A DNA stretch of 9,469 nt from Paracoccaceae bacterium (GCA_026709725.1 JAPOSK010000319.1:1-9469), one strand, 5' to 3'; numbered from the stretch's first letter, positions 1 to 6,889 are shown. Program-made: numbers and translations. The notes: generated from the letters alone by a model not told the origin.

Positions 1-1
1 G

Positions 2-304
2 GGTGTCGGCTATTTTCGTATCCTGCGCTCAATCGTGATTCCGCTCCTGATGCCCGGCATTGCCTCAACGGGGATCATCTGTCTGATCCTTGCCTACAAC
101 GAGTTCCTCTTCGCTTCCTTCCTCGCCCGCAGTCAGGATACACAAACAGTCCCGATCGGCCTTTCCCTCTTTCAGGGAGATCGGCAGCTGCGTTATGGGC
201 AGATGGCAGTGGCATCCCTGGCGGCCATGATTCCGGTGTACCTGCTGGCATTGTTCTTTCAGCGCGGTCTGGTCAGGGGTCTGACGACAGGCATCGGCAG
301 ATAG
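2..304 (+). CDS. ABC transporter permease, MalG-type, C-terminal part (5' end outside window)
   Basis: Inner-membrane permease of a CUT1 (carbohydrate) ABC importer; only the last 100 residues are in the window. The frame is open from base 2, so the GTG at position 35 is an internal Val codon and not a start. The visible part begins just after the conserved EAA/DGA segment and reads through its tail (ILRSIVIPLLMPGI), the loop that docks on the ATPase. Two hydrophobic stretches follow (around GIICLILAYNEFLFASF and a later one around AAMIPVYLLALFF). The NEFLFA segment and the ending with a short basic GLVRGLTTG tail are typical of MalG-like subunits. It lies 19 nt upstream of an ATPase gene on the same strand, so the two are co-transcribed. 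The substrate cannot be judged, because the binding protein of this transporter is not in the window. Confidence 0.9.
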   Translation, partial: GVGYFRILRSIVIPLLMPGIASTGIICLILAYNEFLFASFLARSQDTQTVPIGLSLFQGDRQLRYGQMAVASLAAMIPVYLLALFFQRGLVRGLTTGIGR

Positions 305-323
305 ACCGGAAAGGAGCCGAAAT

Positions 324-1409
324 ATGGCCAGCCTCCAATTGAACGGTGTCACCAAAAAGTTCGGGAGCGAGACGGTCGTTCACGGGATTGACCTTGCCGT
401 TGCCGACCATGAATTTGTTGTCATTGTCGGCCCTTCCGGCTGTGGAAAATCAACGCTGCTGCGCATGATCGCCGGTCTTGAGACGACAGACAGGGGATCA
501 ATCCATATCGATGAGAAAGACGTCACAGATCTTGCACCTGTGGATCGCAATGTGGTCATGGTCTTTCAATCCTACGCACTCTACCCCCATATGACGGTGG
601 AAGAGAACATGAGTTTTGGTTTGCGGGCCAATGGCGTTGCCAGGGAGATCATCCGTGAACGTGTTGAGGCGGCAGCCCGCAGCCTGCATCTTGAGGGTTT
701 GATGAAACGGAAGCCGGCGGCTCTCTCCGGTGGGCAGCGACAGCGCGTGGCCATTGGGCGTGCCATTGTCCGCAACCCCAGGATTTTTCTCTTTGATGAG
801 CCTCTTTCAAATCTGGATGCGGACTTGCGCGTTCATATGCGCGTTGAAATTTCCCGCCTGCACAAGCGTCTCCGGGCCACCATGATCTATGTCACACACG
901 ACCAGGTTGAGGCCATGACTCTCGCTGACCGGATCGTTGTGCTGAATGGGGGTCGTGTGGAACAGGTCGGCACGCCAATGGATCTCTATGATGATCCTGA
1001 CAACCGGTTTGTTGCCGGTTTCATCGGCTCTCCCGGGATGAACTTCATCCCGGCCAGGGTTACCGCAATTGAAGCGGGATCAACATCTGTGCGCCCGCAT
1101 GGATCCGATACACCGATCATGACCGCGGCACAGGGTGATGGTCTGGAGATCGGACAGGATGTCACTCTTGGCATCAGACCGGAACATGTCCTCTATGAAG
1201 AGGGGCGGGGATCTCCCCTCACCCTCGACTGTGAAGTGACCGAACAGCTGGGCGAAATCACATACATCCACGCACAGACCGCGGGTGACTGCAAGATGAT
1301 CGTCGAACGCCGCGGCGATCGCTCAATCAGGGACAACGACCGTTTGCCGGTCTTCATCCCCCGGGACAAGGCCCTGCTCTTCGATGCAGGCGGGCGGCGT
1401 TGCCGCTGA
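324..1409 (+). CDS. CUT1 ABC transporter ATP-binding protein (MalK/UgpC family)
   Basis: Cytoplasmic ATPase that powers a CUT1 sugar/polyol importer, partner of the permease immediately upstream. 361 residues, the usual MalK/UgpC length. Motifs in order: Walker A GPSGCGKST (Lys42), Q-loop VFQSYALYPH (Gln82), signature LSGGQ (134-138), Walker B IFLFDEP (catalytic Glu159), D-loop SNLDA, and switch His192 in VTHDQVEA. These positions match E. coli MalK numbering as I recall it. Residues from about 235 onward form the TOBE/MalK regulatory domain, with FIGSPGMNF at its start and LGIRPEH in the middle. AAGGAG at 311-316 sits 7 nt before the ATG and fixes the start. The gene ends 4 bp from the convergent cobT. 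Automatic pipelines would probably label it UgpC, but glycerol-3-phosphate specificity is not supported by anything here. Unlike the two minus-strand ATPases it keeps the Q-loop Gln. Confidence 0.95.
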   Translation: MASLQLNGVTKKFGSETVVHGIDLAVADHEFVVIVGPSGCGKSTLLRMIAGLETTDRGSIHIDEKDVTDLAPVDRNVVMVFQSYALYPHMTVEENMSFGLRANGVAREIIRERVEAAARSLHLEGLMKRKPAALSGGQRQRVAIGRAIVRNPRIFLFDEPLSNLDADLRVHMRVEISRLHKRLRATMIYVTHDQVEAMTLADRIVVLNGGRVEQVGTPMDLYDDPDNRFVAGFIGSPGMNFIPARVTAIEAGSTSVRPHGSDTPIMTAAQGDGLEIGQDVTLGIRPEHVLYEEGRGSPLTLDCEVTEQLGEITYIHAQTAGDCKMIVERRGDRSIRDNDRLPVFIPRDKALLFDAGGRRCR

Positions 1410-1413
1410 ACCC

Positions 1414-2448
1414 TCACGGTCCGGATTCTGAAACACCGGCCTCACCAAATGTCGCCATCCCGTCGTGGCACGCCATAGCGGATTTCAGGATCTGGGCGGC
1501 GACCGCCGCTCCGCTCCCCTCGCCAAGCCGCATCGCCAGATCAAGCAGGGGATTGAGTTTCAGGCGGTCAAGCAGGCGCCGATGGGCTTGCTCGGATGAA
1601 AGGTGGCCCGCGACAGTGTGATCAAGCATGTCCTCGGCACAGCAGTAGAGGACCGCGGCGGCGGCAGTGACAATATACCCGTCCAGAACCACAGGCAGTG
1701 AAGCATGGCGGGCAGCACAGAGAGCGCCTGACAGCGCAGCGACTTCCCGCCCGCCGAGGCATTGCAGAACGCCAAGCGGATCAGTGAGAGATGATTCGTT
1801 GCATTGCAGGGCCGCTTCCAGAAGGGTGCGCTTGCGGTCAAGACCGCCCTGATCGACACCCGTGCCCTGTCCAATCCAGTCATCAACCGCCCCGCCAAAC
1901 AGGCCATAGCAGATCGCGGCAGCGGATGTCGTGTTGCCGATTCCCATCTCACCCAGAATCAAGAGATCGGCTGCCTGATCAATTGAACTCCAGCCAACAC
2001 CAAAGGCTGCGACTGTCTCCTCGACTGACATGGCCGGAGCCTCACTGAAGTCGTTTGTGGGAGTCTCGAGCTGGAGCGGGACGACATTCAGGGTGCCCCC
2101 GATCATGGCAACCAGTTGATTGATTGCCGCTCCCCCTGCATCAAAATTGGCCACCATCTGCGCGGTGACATCAGCAGGGTATGCCGAAACACCGCGGGCG
2201 GCAATACCGTGGTTGCCGGCAAAGATGACAGTCTGGATTTTCTCAATCCGCCTTCGGTCAGGGTGCCAGGATCTGTACCAGATTGCGAGGTCTTCAAGTC
2301 GGCCAAGCGAGCCCGGGGGCTTGGTCAGAGCGGTATTGCGCTCACCGGCCCGCCGGGCGGCACCGATGTCTGCAGAGGGTTTGTTCCGACAGCGTTCATG
2401 GACCTCTGCAAGGGATGCAGGGGGGCGCTGGATTCGAGTCATTCCCAT
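1414..2448 (-). CDS. cobT: Nicotinate-nucleotide:dimethylbenzimidazole phosphoribosyltransferase
   Basis: Transfers phosphoribose from nicotinate mononucleotide to 5,6-dimethylbenzimidazole, giving alpha-ribazole phosphate for the lower loop of cobalamin (called CobU in Paracoccus/Pseudomonas denitrificans naming). The family is recognisable along its whole length: KPPGSLGRLE (43-52), FAGNHGIAARGVSAYP (76-91), LGEMGIGNTTSAAA (165-178), GTGVDQGGLDRKR (195-207), LGGREVAALSGA (231-242), VVLDGYI (253-259) and MRLGEGSGAA (306-315), where Glu310 corresponds to the catalytic Glu317 of Salmonella CobT. I use the ATG at 2448 (344 aa), because GGAGG at 2454-2458 lies 5 nt before it; the longer frame from 2487 would run back into dhaL. 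The gene is the last of the minus-strand train, 19 nt after the dhaL stop, so it is probably co-transcribed with the dhaKL operon. No other cobamide gene is visible, so the neighbourhood does not explain it. The 3' end converges on the plus-strand ATPase with a 4-bp gap. Confidence 0.95.
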   Translation of the reverse strand: MGMTRIQRPPASLAEVHERCRNKPSADIGAARRAGERNTALTKPPGSLGRLEDLAIWYRSWHPDRRRIEKIQTVIFAGNHGIAARGVSAYPADVTAQMVANFDAGGAAINQLVAMIGGTLNVVPLQLETPTNDFSEAPAMSVEETVAAFGVGWSSIDQAADLLILGEMGIGNTTSAAAICYGLFGGAVDDWIGQGTGVDQGGLDRKRTLLEAALQCNESSLTDPLGVLQCLGGREVAALSGALCAARHASLPVVLDGYIVTAAAAVLYCCAEDMLDHTVAGHLSSEQAHRRLLDRLKLNPLLDLAMRLGEGSGAAVAAQILKSAMACHDGMATFGEAGVSESGP

Positions 2449-2453
2449 CGTAA

Positions 2454-2458
2454 CCTCC
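2454..2458 (-). promoter_or_regulatory. Ribosome binding site that decides the cobT start
   Basis: Reading the minus strand, GGAGG is followed by 5 nt and then ATG (2448). A second ATG two codons later (2442) would be 11 nt away. The upstream in-frame ATG at 2487 lies inside dhaL with no comparable site, so it is unlikely to be the main start. The site lies in the 19-nt gap between the dhaL stop and cobT, so cobT can be initiated independently. Confidence 0.75.
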
Positions 2459-2467
2459 GGAAAGGAA

Positions 2468-3070
2468 TCAGGCCATGAGTCCGTCAAGCATTATTTTGAC
2501 AGCCAGCATGCCCGGGTCATCAAGTCCAATGGACGCATCGCCATACATCCGTGCCCGTCCAAGCCCGGCAGGACGCTGGCGAAATCCTTCCAGAGTCCGA
2601 TCGACAGAGATGCGGGCCGCCCTGGCGATCTCTTCACGCTCAGCGAGATCAGCAGTGGCTGCTGCCAGAGCGTCAAGGACATCCAGCACGCTTTTTTGCC
2701 CCAACTCACCGCGACCCCTGGCCATCATGGCATCCCGTGCTGCGGCAAGAAGACCTGAGATCTCGGTCATTTCAATGCTCTCCCTGCCTTTGGCAGCTCT
2801 GGCCGCAGCCATCAAACCCGTGGCGAGCAGTGTCCCGTATGAGGACGCGGAGACCCGCTGAAAGGCCTTCGAGAGAACCATGAATGCGCGACCGAGATCA
2901 TCCGTGGGCAACTCCGCAGAATCAGCCTCAGCCCAGCCATTGGCCAGCGTGATCCCGAGATCGCCATCGCCAAGTTTCCCATCCTGCGCGTTCAACGTAT
3001 CCTTGGCGGCCGCGGTCGCTGCCGCCAGTCGCCGGGTCGCCCGGACCAGATCGTGACAATCAAGAGTCAT
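2468..3070 (-). CDS. dhaL: Dihydroxyacetone kinase, nucleotide-binding subunit DhaL
   Basis: Nucleotide-binding subunit that phosphorylates the ketose held covalently by DhaK. 200 residues, close to the roughly 210 of E. coli DhaL. The Mg-ADP ligands are in DGKLGDGDLG: Asp30, Asp35 and Asp37, at the same positions as in E. coli DhaL. Other family marks are VSASSYGTLL (73-82), matching the glycine/serine nucleotide-binding turn, GQKSVLDVLDAL (124-135), matching the GDKTMLDAL motif, and a C-terminal GRARMYGDASIGLDDPG (171-187). The GDGDLGIT and VSASSYG variants differ from the textbook GDGDhG.N and SSGpLYG forms. The gene overlaps the dhaK stop by 4 nt (ATGA) with no strong ribosome site, so translation is probably coupled. 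The two halves of a kinase that is one chain in many organisms are separate genes here. No DhaM phosphate donor is encoded in the window, so whether the donor is ATP or a PTS component elsewhere is open. Confidence 0.92.
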   Translation of the reverse strand: MTLDCHDLVRATRRLAAATAAAKDTLNAQDGKLGDGDLGITLANGWAEADSAELPTDDLGRAFMVLSKAFQRVSASSYGTLLATGLMAAARAAKGRESIEMTEISGLLAAARDAMMARGRGELGQKSVLDVLDALAAATADLAEREEIARAARISVDRTLEGFRQRPAGLGRARMYGDASIGLDDPGMLAVKIMLDGLMA

Positions 3071-4074
3071 GTGAGATCGTGCTGGACCCAGAAGGCGCAG
3101 TGGCAGGGTTTCCTGAGAAGATTTTCAAGCTCATCGTCAAGCTTGCAGAGTGTTATGGTCGCCCCGGTCATCTCCATGGATGTGGCATAGCGCCCGATCA
3201 ATGGCATGGAGATCACCACCCCGTCACCATCCAGCCGATCCTTGGCGCGTCGGTACATGATATAGAGTTCCTCCGGCGGTGTCGCTCCGAGGGAGTTGAC
3301 CATGATCGAACAGCGATCACCGTGTTTCAATGGCATATCAGCCAGCAGACGATCCATCATCTCATCGGTGATGGCGTCTGCCGGTTTCAGCGTATCCCGC
3401 CAGATCCCGGGTTCACCATGGAGTCCCATGCCCATCTCCATTTCGTCCTCACCAATCATGAAGGTCGGCTTGCCGGCCTGGGGAACGGTGCAGGGCGTGA
3501 GAGCCATGCCGATCGAGCGGCAATTATCCGCCGTCCGCTGGGCAATCCCGGTCACGTGAGCCAGATCGCCCATCGCTTCTGCACAGGCTCCGGCAATCTT
3601 GAAGGCGTAGACCATGCCACCCGTTCCCCGGCGCTTGGCGGCCTCTTCGGGTGGCGCCGAGACCACATCATCGGCCAGCAGAACCGTTGTTGATTCAATG
3701 TCATCCTCAAACTCAACCGTTTCACCGGCCATGTCGAAGTTCATGACATCGCCACCATAATTGCCGTAGAGCCGGAGCACGCCGGCCCCTCCGTGTGCGA
3801 CCCGCATGCAATCAGCCATCTGATCAGCTGATGGTGAGGCAAAGACATCGCCGACAGCCACGGCATCAAGCAGACCATGACCAACATAACCTGCAAAGAC
3901 AGGCAGATGCCCGGACCCGCCGCCTGATACGATTCCAACCTTGCCCTCTTTGGCCCCGCCTGGACGCGCAACGACGCGCGGATGGGGCAGGGAATAGGCA
4001 TCAGGATGGGCCGCAATCAGCCCATCAAGCATTTCATCGACAAAATCTGTGGGATCATTGAGGATTTTTTTCAT
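3067..4074 (-). CDS. dhaK: Dihydroxyacetone kinase, substrate-binding subunit DhaK
   Basis: Binds dihydroxyacetone (or a similar short ketose) covalently through a histidine hemiaminal and presents it to DhaL for phosphorylation. From the ATG at 4074 the protein is 335 residues, against about 356 in E. coli. It begins MKKILNDPTDFVDEML, as E. coli DhaK does (MKKLINDV), and this start places the catalytic residues at E. coli positions: His56 in SGGGSGH, Asp109 in NYGGD, and the covalent His219 in GMGLHGEPGI (His218 in E. coli). ALTPCTVPQAGKP (191-203) and VNSLGATPPEELY (259-271) are further family signatures. Earlier ATGs at 4110 and 4086 are disfavoured: the first lies in the loop of a strong hairpin and neither has a ribosome site. 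The site before 4074 is also weak. The substrate loop reads GSGHLPVFAGY, not the E. coli GSGHEPMHCGY; I associate GHLP forms with DhaK paralogs that include erythrulose kinases, so the ketose is not certain. It overlaps dhaL by 4 nt. Confidence 0.93.
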   Translation of the reverse strand: MKKILNDPTDFVDEMLDGLIAAHPDAYSLPHPRVVARPGGAKEGKVGIVSGGGSGHLPVFAGYVGHGLLDAVAVGDVFASPSADQMADCMRVAHGGAGVLRLYGNYGGDVMNFDMAGETVEFEDDIESTTVLLADDVVSAPPEEAAKRRGTGGMVYAFKIAGACAEAMGDLAHVTGIAQRTADNCRSIGMALTPCTVPQAGKPTFMIGEDEMEMGMGLHGEPGIWRDTLKPADAITDEMMDRLLADMPLKHGDRCSIMVNSLGATPPEELYIMYRRAKDRLDGDGVVISMPLIGRYATSMEMTGATITLCKLDDELENLLRKPCHCAFWVQHDLT

Positions 4075-4097
4075 GACGAATCTCATTGGGGAAGGAT

Positions 4098-4127
4098 GCC
4101 CGCCCCACATGGAACTGTGGGGCGGGC
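4098..4127 (-). repeat. Perfect 12-bp GC-rich hairpin between binding-protein gene and dhaK
   Basis: Bases 4098-4109 (gcccgccccaca) are exactly complementary to 4116-4127, with a 6-nt loop. In the minus-strand transcript the hairpin lies about 60 nt after the binding-protein stop and about 23 nt before the dhaK ATG. The sequence after it on the transcript (ATCCTTCCCC) is not a U-tract, so it is not a classical intrinsic terminator. In known sugar ABC operons, stable hairpins 3' of the binding-protein gene protect that mRNA segment from decay or reduce expression of downstream genes. I infer the same role here: high binding-protein level and lower kinase level from one transcript. It could also be a partial terminator. 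Confidence 0.75.
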
Positions 4128-4130
4128 CAT

Positions 4131-4142
4131 GATGCCGGCATC
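4131..4142. repeat. 12-bp perfect palindrome next to the hairpin
   Basis: gatgccggcatc equals its own reverse complement and starts 3 bp beyond the hairpin. Its first half, gatgcc, also occurs at 4095-4100, so 4095-4100 could pair with 4137-4142 to enclose the main hairpin as a longer stem, at the cost of three of the main stem's base pairs. It may be part of the same RNA structure, a protein-binding site, or chance; nothing else supports an operator here. Confidence 0.35.
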
Positions 4143-4188
4143 AGTCAGCCGACACAGATGATCGATCCGGTTCCGTCCTGTCGCCGGA

Positions 4189-5733
4189 CTATATCTTGTA
4201 ACCGAGGGACCGGGCGCCGTCGAGGAAGTTCCTGTACTGGGACTTCTGCTCATCGATGCCGAGTCTCTGCACAATCTGAACCCACTCCTCGGCGGCTTCA
4301 TCAAGCGCCTGTTGTGAAGTCAACTCGCCGCTGATCGCCTTGGAGATATTTCGACCAAGCGCATCGGCATACTCGGGTGCACCCTCCCAGAAGAACTGCG
4401 GATAGCCGACCTCAATATTCGCCAGACCGGCATCAAGATGATTCCGGGCCCGTCCAAATGACTGGAAAATCCCGTCATTGACAGTCCAGAGTTCATTCGT
4501 TTCCCGTTGCGGATTGGGCTCGATATACATCTGCGCCGAGGCATCGGTGTAATGCGATCTGCCAAACGGATCGGAACCGCAGAACGGATCAGCGACAATA
4601 CGGTCGGAATAGTCCGGGTGCGACATCCTGTAGATGAAGTAGAAGGCGGCATCCTTGACATCCTGGGGCAGGTTCTTGGGAATCGATGCTGTCCGACACC
4701 ATAGCGAGATCGCACGGTGCTGCACGCTGCCGTCGTCCATTGGCCACCCGGGGACAATCGCGGCACCCTGGTCTTCGGCAAGCTCGACACCCTGCTGCTG
4801 TACCGTGAACTCTGCCAGATCAATCCACCAGATACTCATGACATCCGAGCCGGACTGCCACCGCTGAATGGTCGTTCCGATGTCCATTGCCTCGGCACCC
4901 GGAGGCCCGAACCTGATGATCTCGCGATACATGTCAAGGGCTTCAGCCGCCTTGCCCTGATTGATGACAGGGTTCATGTTTTCATCAAAGTAGTTCACGC
5001 CCGCGGACGCGGCGATGTCCATCCAGAATCCCCAGCCGAAATTTGGCGGATTGACCACCATGGATGTCCCGTAGATGCCCTGACTGGAGAGCTCTTCCGT
5101 GAAGAACTGGGTGCAATCAAGGAACTCGGGCCAGGTTCTGGGAACCTCAAGTTCGCGCTGGAATCGTGTCGAGAATTTCCTTTGCAGTTCGGGATTGTTG
5201 AAGTGCTGGTTGCGGTAGTGGAAGACGTGAATGTCACCGTCAAGCATCAGTCCGACGGTGTCACCGTTCCATTTCGTGTAGAACTCCCGATAGGCCGGCA
5301 TCACCCAGTCGAGATACGCTTGGGTTCCTTCATATTCTTCAAGATACGGATCAAGCGGCTCCAGCTGCCCGGTCGCGGCAAAGGCGCCGAAGTAGAGGCA
5401 GGGGTACTGCACAAAGTCAAAACGGGGATTCCGCGAAAGCAGCTGCGGCAGGATCTTGGCCACCGCATCGCCGCCTTCATAGATTTCCCGGCTTTCAATG
5501 CCGACGCCGGCTTCCGCCATGATGTGATCCGAAAGCCAGAGCGGGGCATGCAGCCAGTTCGAGTCCTGAAAGTATTTCAGCCCGATATAATTGAAGAGCT
5601 TCTTGCCGGGAGGCACGCTTTCCATGCCCCAGCCCATCCGACCGGGCAATGCCGTGCCCGCAGCAGCGGCCCCGGCACCCATCGCAATATTCTTCATGAA
5701 CTTGCGCCGGGTCCATTCCTTCATCATTCCCAT
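4189..5733 (-). CDS. Tat-exported extracellular solute-binding protein of the CUT1 transporter
   Basis: Periplasmic receptor that captures the substrate and delivers it to the permease pair encoded upstream. 514 residues, longer than the roughly 400-450 common for family 1 binding proteins. The N terminus carries a twin-arginine signal: TRRKFMK (residues 8-14), then a weakly hydrophobic Ala/Gly stretch to about residue 30, so the protein is probably folded before export. The mature part is rich in aromatic residues (for example NPPNFGWGFWMDIA and SIWWIDLAEF), as expected for a polyol/sugar binding cleft, and has the usual two-lobe organisation by pattern. The start is the ATG at 5733, with AAGGAGG (5741-5747) 7 nt upstream; the longer frame from 5784 has no such site. 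It lies 55 nt after ATPase B and 114 nt before dhaK. I recognise the family but not the exact substrate; the dhaKL neighbours suggest a small polyol or ketose. A long ORF on the opposite strand is treated as a shadow. Confidence 0.9.
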   Translation of the reverse strand: MGMMKEWTRRKFMKNIAMGAGAAAAGTALPGRMGWGMESVPPGKKLFNYIGLKYFQDSNWLHAPLWLSDHIMAEAGVGIESREIYEGGDAVAKILPQLLSRNPRFDFVQYPCLYFGAFAATGQLEPLDPYLEEYEGTQAYLDWVMPAYREFYTKWNGDTVGLMLDGDIHVFHYRNQHFNNPELQRKFSTRFQRELEVPRTWPEFLDCTQFFTEELSSQGIYGTSMVVNPPNFGWGFWMDIAASAGVNYFDENMNPVINQGKAAEALDMYREIIRFGPPGAEAMDIGTTIQRWQSGSDVMSIWWIDLAEFTVQQQGVELAEDQGAAIVPGWPMDDGSVQHRAISLWCRTASIPKNLPQDVKDAAFYFIYRMSHPDYSDRIVADPFCGSDPFGRSHYTDASAQMYIEPNPQRETNELWTVNDGIFQSFGRARNHLDAGLANIEVGYPQFFWEGAPEYADALGRNISKAISGELTSQQALDEAAEEWVQIVQRLGIDEQKSQYRNFLDGARSLGYKI

Positions 5734-5740
5734 CACTCTT

Positions 5741-5747
5741 CCTCCTT
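5741..5747 (-). promoter_or_regulatory. Strong ribosome binding site deciding the binding-protein start
   Basis: Minus-strand AAGGAGG sits 7 nt before the ATG at 5733, close to the ideal match and spacing. It places the start right before the twin-arginine motif and rules out the in-frame ATG at 5784. It is the strongest Shine-Dalgarno sequence noticed in this operon, which fits a binding protein being needed in excess over the membrane subunits. Confidence 0.8.
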
Positions 5748-5788
5748 CGCTGTTGATCTTCACACATCCTGCCCCACCGGGCATGCGG

Positions 5789-6889
5789 TCACCCCATCAG
5801 GGCCTCTGATTCAGGATCGAAAACCATGATGGAATCCGGACTATAATCAAGTTGGACCGTTTCTCCAACCCCTGCCCGCACTTCGGGCGGCGCGAGGCAT
5901 TGAAACCGGGCTGAACCGTTTGTCACCGTCAGCATTGAACGCTCGCCGAGATACTCGTTGATGGCCACCCGTGCCTGCAGCGCCCCTTGAGATTGGGACA
6001 GATGCAGGGATTGCGGCCGGATGCCGGCAATGACTGCTGATCGGCCGGATTCCATCACCGCCTGTGCCATGGCGGGGCCCGGGGTGAGTCTGATATCCGA
6101 GTCGGGGACGACGAGCACCGGACGATCCTTCCCGATCCGGACTTCCGCCTTGAAGAAATTCGTTGGTGGCTCGCCGATAAAGTCGGCAACGAACACATTG
6201 GTCGGACGGTTGTACAGCGTATTGCGATCACCAACCTGCTGCATTCGTGCATCTGACATCACCGCCACCCGGTCTGCAAGTGCCAGCGCCTCCACCTGAT
6301 CGTGGGTCACGTAAACAATCGTGCGACCGAGTTCGCGATGGAGACGTTTGAGATCGAACATCATCTGGAATTTGAGATGGGCGTCGAGATGACTCATGAC
6401 CTCGTCGAGAATGAAGACGGACGGATCCCGGATCAGTGCACGCCCCAGCGAAACACGCTGCTGCTGACCACCGGACAGTTCCGGGGGGGTGGCACCGAGA
6501 ATATCCGTGATCTGGAGGATTTCGGCGATCTCCCGGCTTTTCCTCCGCCGCGTCGCTGCATCAAGACCACGCACCTCAAGCGGGAAGGCAAGATTTTCCT
6601 CAACGGTGAAATTCGGGTACAGGGCGTAGGTCTCGAATGCCATGGCAACATTCCGGCCCTGCGGCTCACGATGCGTGACGGACACCCCGTCAAAGAGGAT
6701 TTCACCCGACGACACCGACTCAAGGCCAACGATCATCCGGAGCGTTGATGTCTTCCCGCACCCCGATGGCCCAAGCAGGGCGACAAATTCACCATCGGCG
6801 ATATCCAGGTCAAGATCCTGAACGGCATGGACGGAATGAGACCCGCTTCCGTAGATCTTGTTCAGTGATTTGAGCTCGACTCTCGCCAT
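5789..6889 (-). CDS. CUT1 ABC transporter ATP-binding protein B (MalK-type, second of a pair)
   Basis: One of two MalK-like ATPases in this operon; presumably it forms a heterodimer with the product of the gene just upstream and drives the two permeases. 366 residues. Walker A GPSGCGKTS (Lys46), signature LSGGQ (138-142), Walker B FILDE (catalytic Glu163) and switch His196 in VTHDQVEA are intact, so it should hydrolyse ATP. The Q-loop reads MAFETYALYPN: Glu86 (codon GAG) replaces the usual Gln. The D-loop is SHLDA rather than SNLDA, and DEVMSHLD replaces the common DEPLSNLD. A TOBE-type C-terminal domain follows from about 240 (FIGEPPTNFF; AGIRPQSLHL). The start overlaps the previous stop by one base (TGATG), so translation is coupled. 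MalK-type importers usually use a homodimer, but polyol systems with two distinct ATPases exist, such as the rhizobial glycerol transporter GlpST. The Q-loop segments here do not look like GlpS/GlpT as I recall them. Confidence 0.93.
   Translation of the reverse strand: MARVELKSLNKIYGSGSHSVHAVQDLDLDIADGEFVALLGPSGCGKTSTLRMIVGLESVSSGEILFDGVSVTHREPQGRNVAMAFETYALYPNFTVEENLAFPLEVRGLDAATRRRKSREIAEILQITDILGATPPELSGGQQQRVSLGRALIRDPSVFILDEVMSHLDAHLKFQMMFDLKRLHRELGRTIVYVTHDQVEALALADRVAVMSDARMQQVGDRNTLYNRPTNVFVADFIGEPPTNFFKAEVRIGKDRPVLVVPDSDIRLTPGPAMAQAVMESGRSAVIAGIRPQSLHLSQSQGALQARVAINEYLGERSMLTVTNGSARFQCLAPPEVRAGVGETVQLDYSPDSIMVFDPESEALMG

Noticed and set aside
2120..2758. 212-codon plus-strand ORF across cobT and dhaL
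   Set aside because: It spans two well-supported genes on the other strand, including their junction, and has no recognisable domain.
3079..3693. 204-codon plus-strand ORF opposite dhaK
   Set aside because: Antisense shadow of a gene whose catalytic residues align exactly with E. coli DhaK.
4075..4110. Longer dhaK start at 4110 or 4086
   Set aside because: The ATG at 4110 is in the loop of the strong hairpin, neither has a ribosome site, and only the start at 4074 gives a beginning matching E. coli DhaK and the same His56/Asp109 positions.
4098..4127. Hairpin as an intrinsic terminator
   Set aside because: The transcript continues ATCCTTCCCC after the stem, with no run of U. A full stop here would cut dhaKL off from the only promoter region implied. 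A partial or Rho-assisted role is not excluded.
5770..5783. Small inverted repeat tgccc-cacc-gggca between ATPase B and the binding-protein gene
   Set aside because: Only 5 bp of stem in GC-rich sequence; expected by chance and with no supporting context.
4717..5829. 370-codon plus-strand ORF opposite the solute-binding protein gene
   Set aside because: It is fully antisense to a gene with clear family features, a Tat signal and a strong ribosome site. Its translation shows no recognisable domain and is rich in His/Arg/Pro, as expected for a codon-bias shadow.
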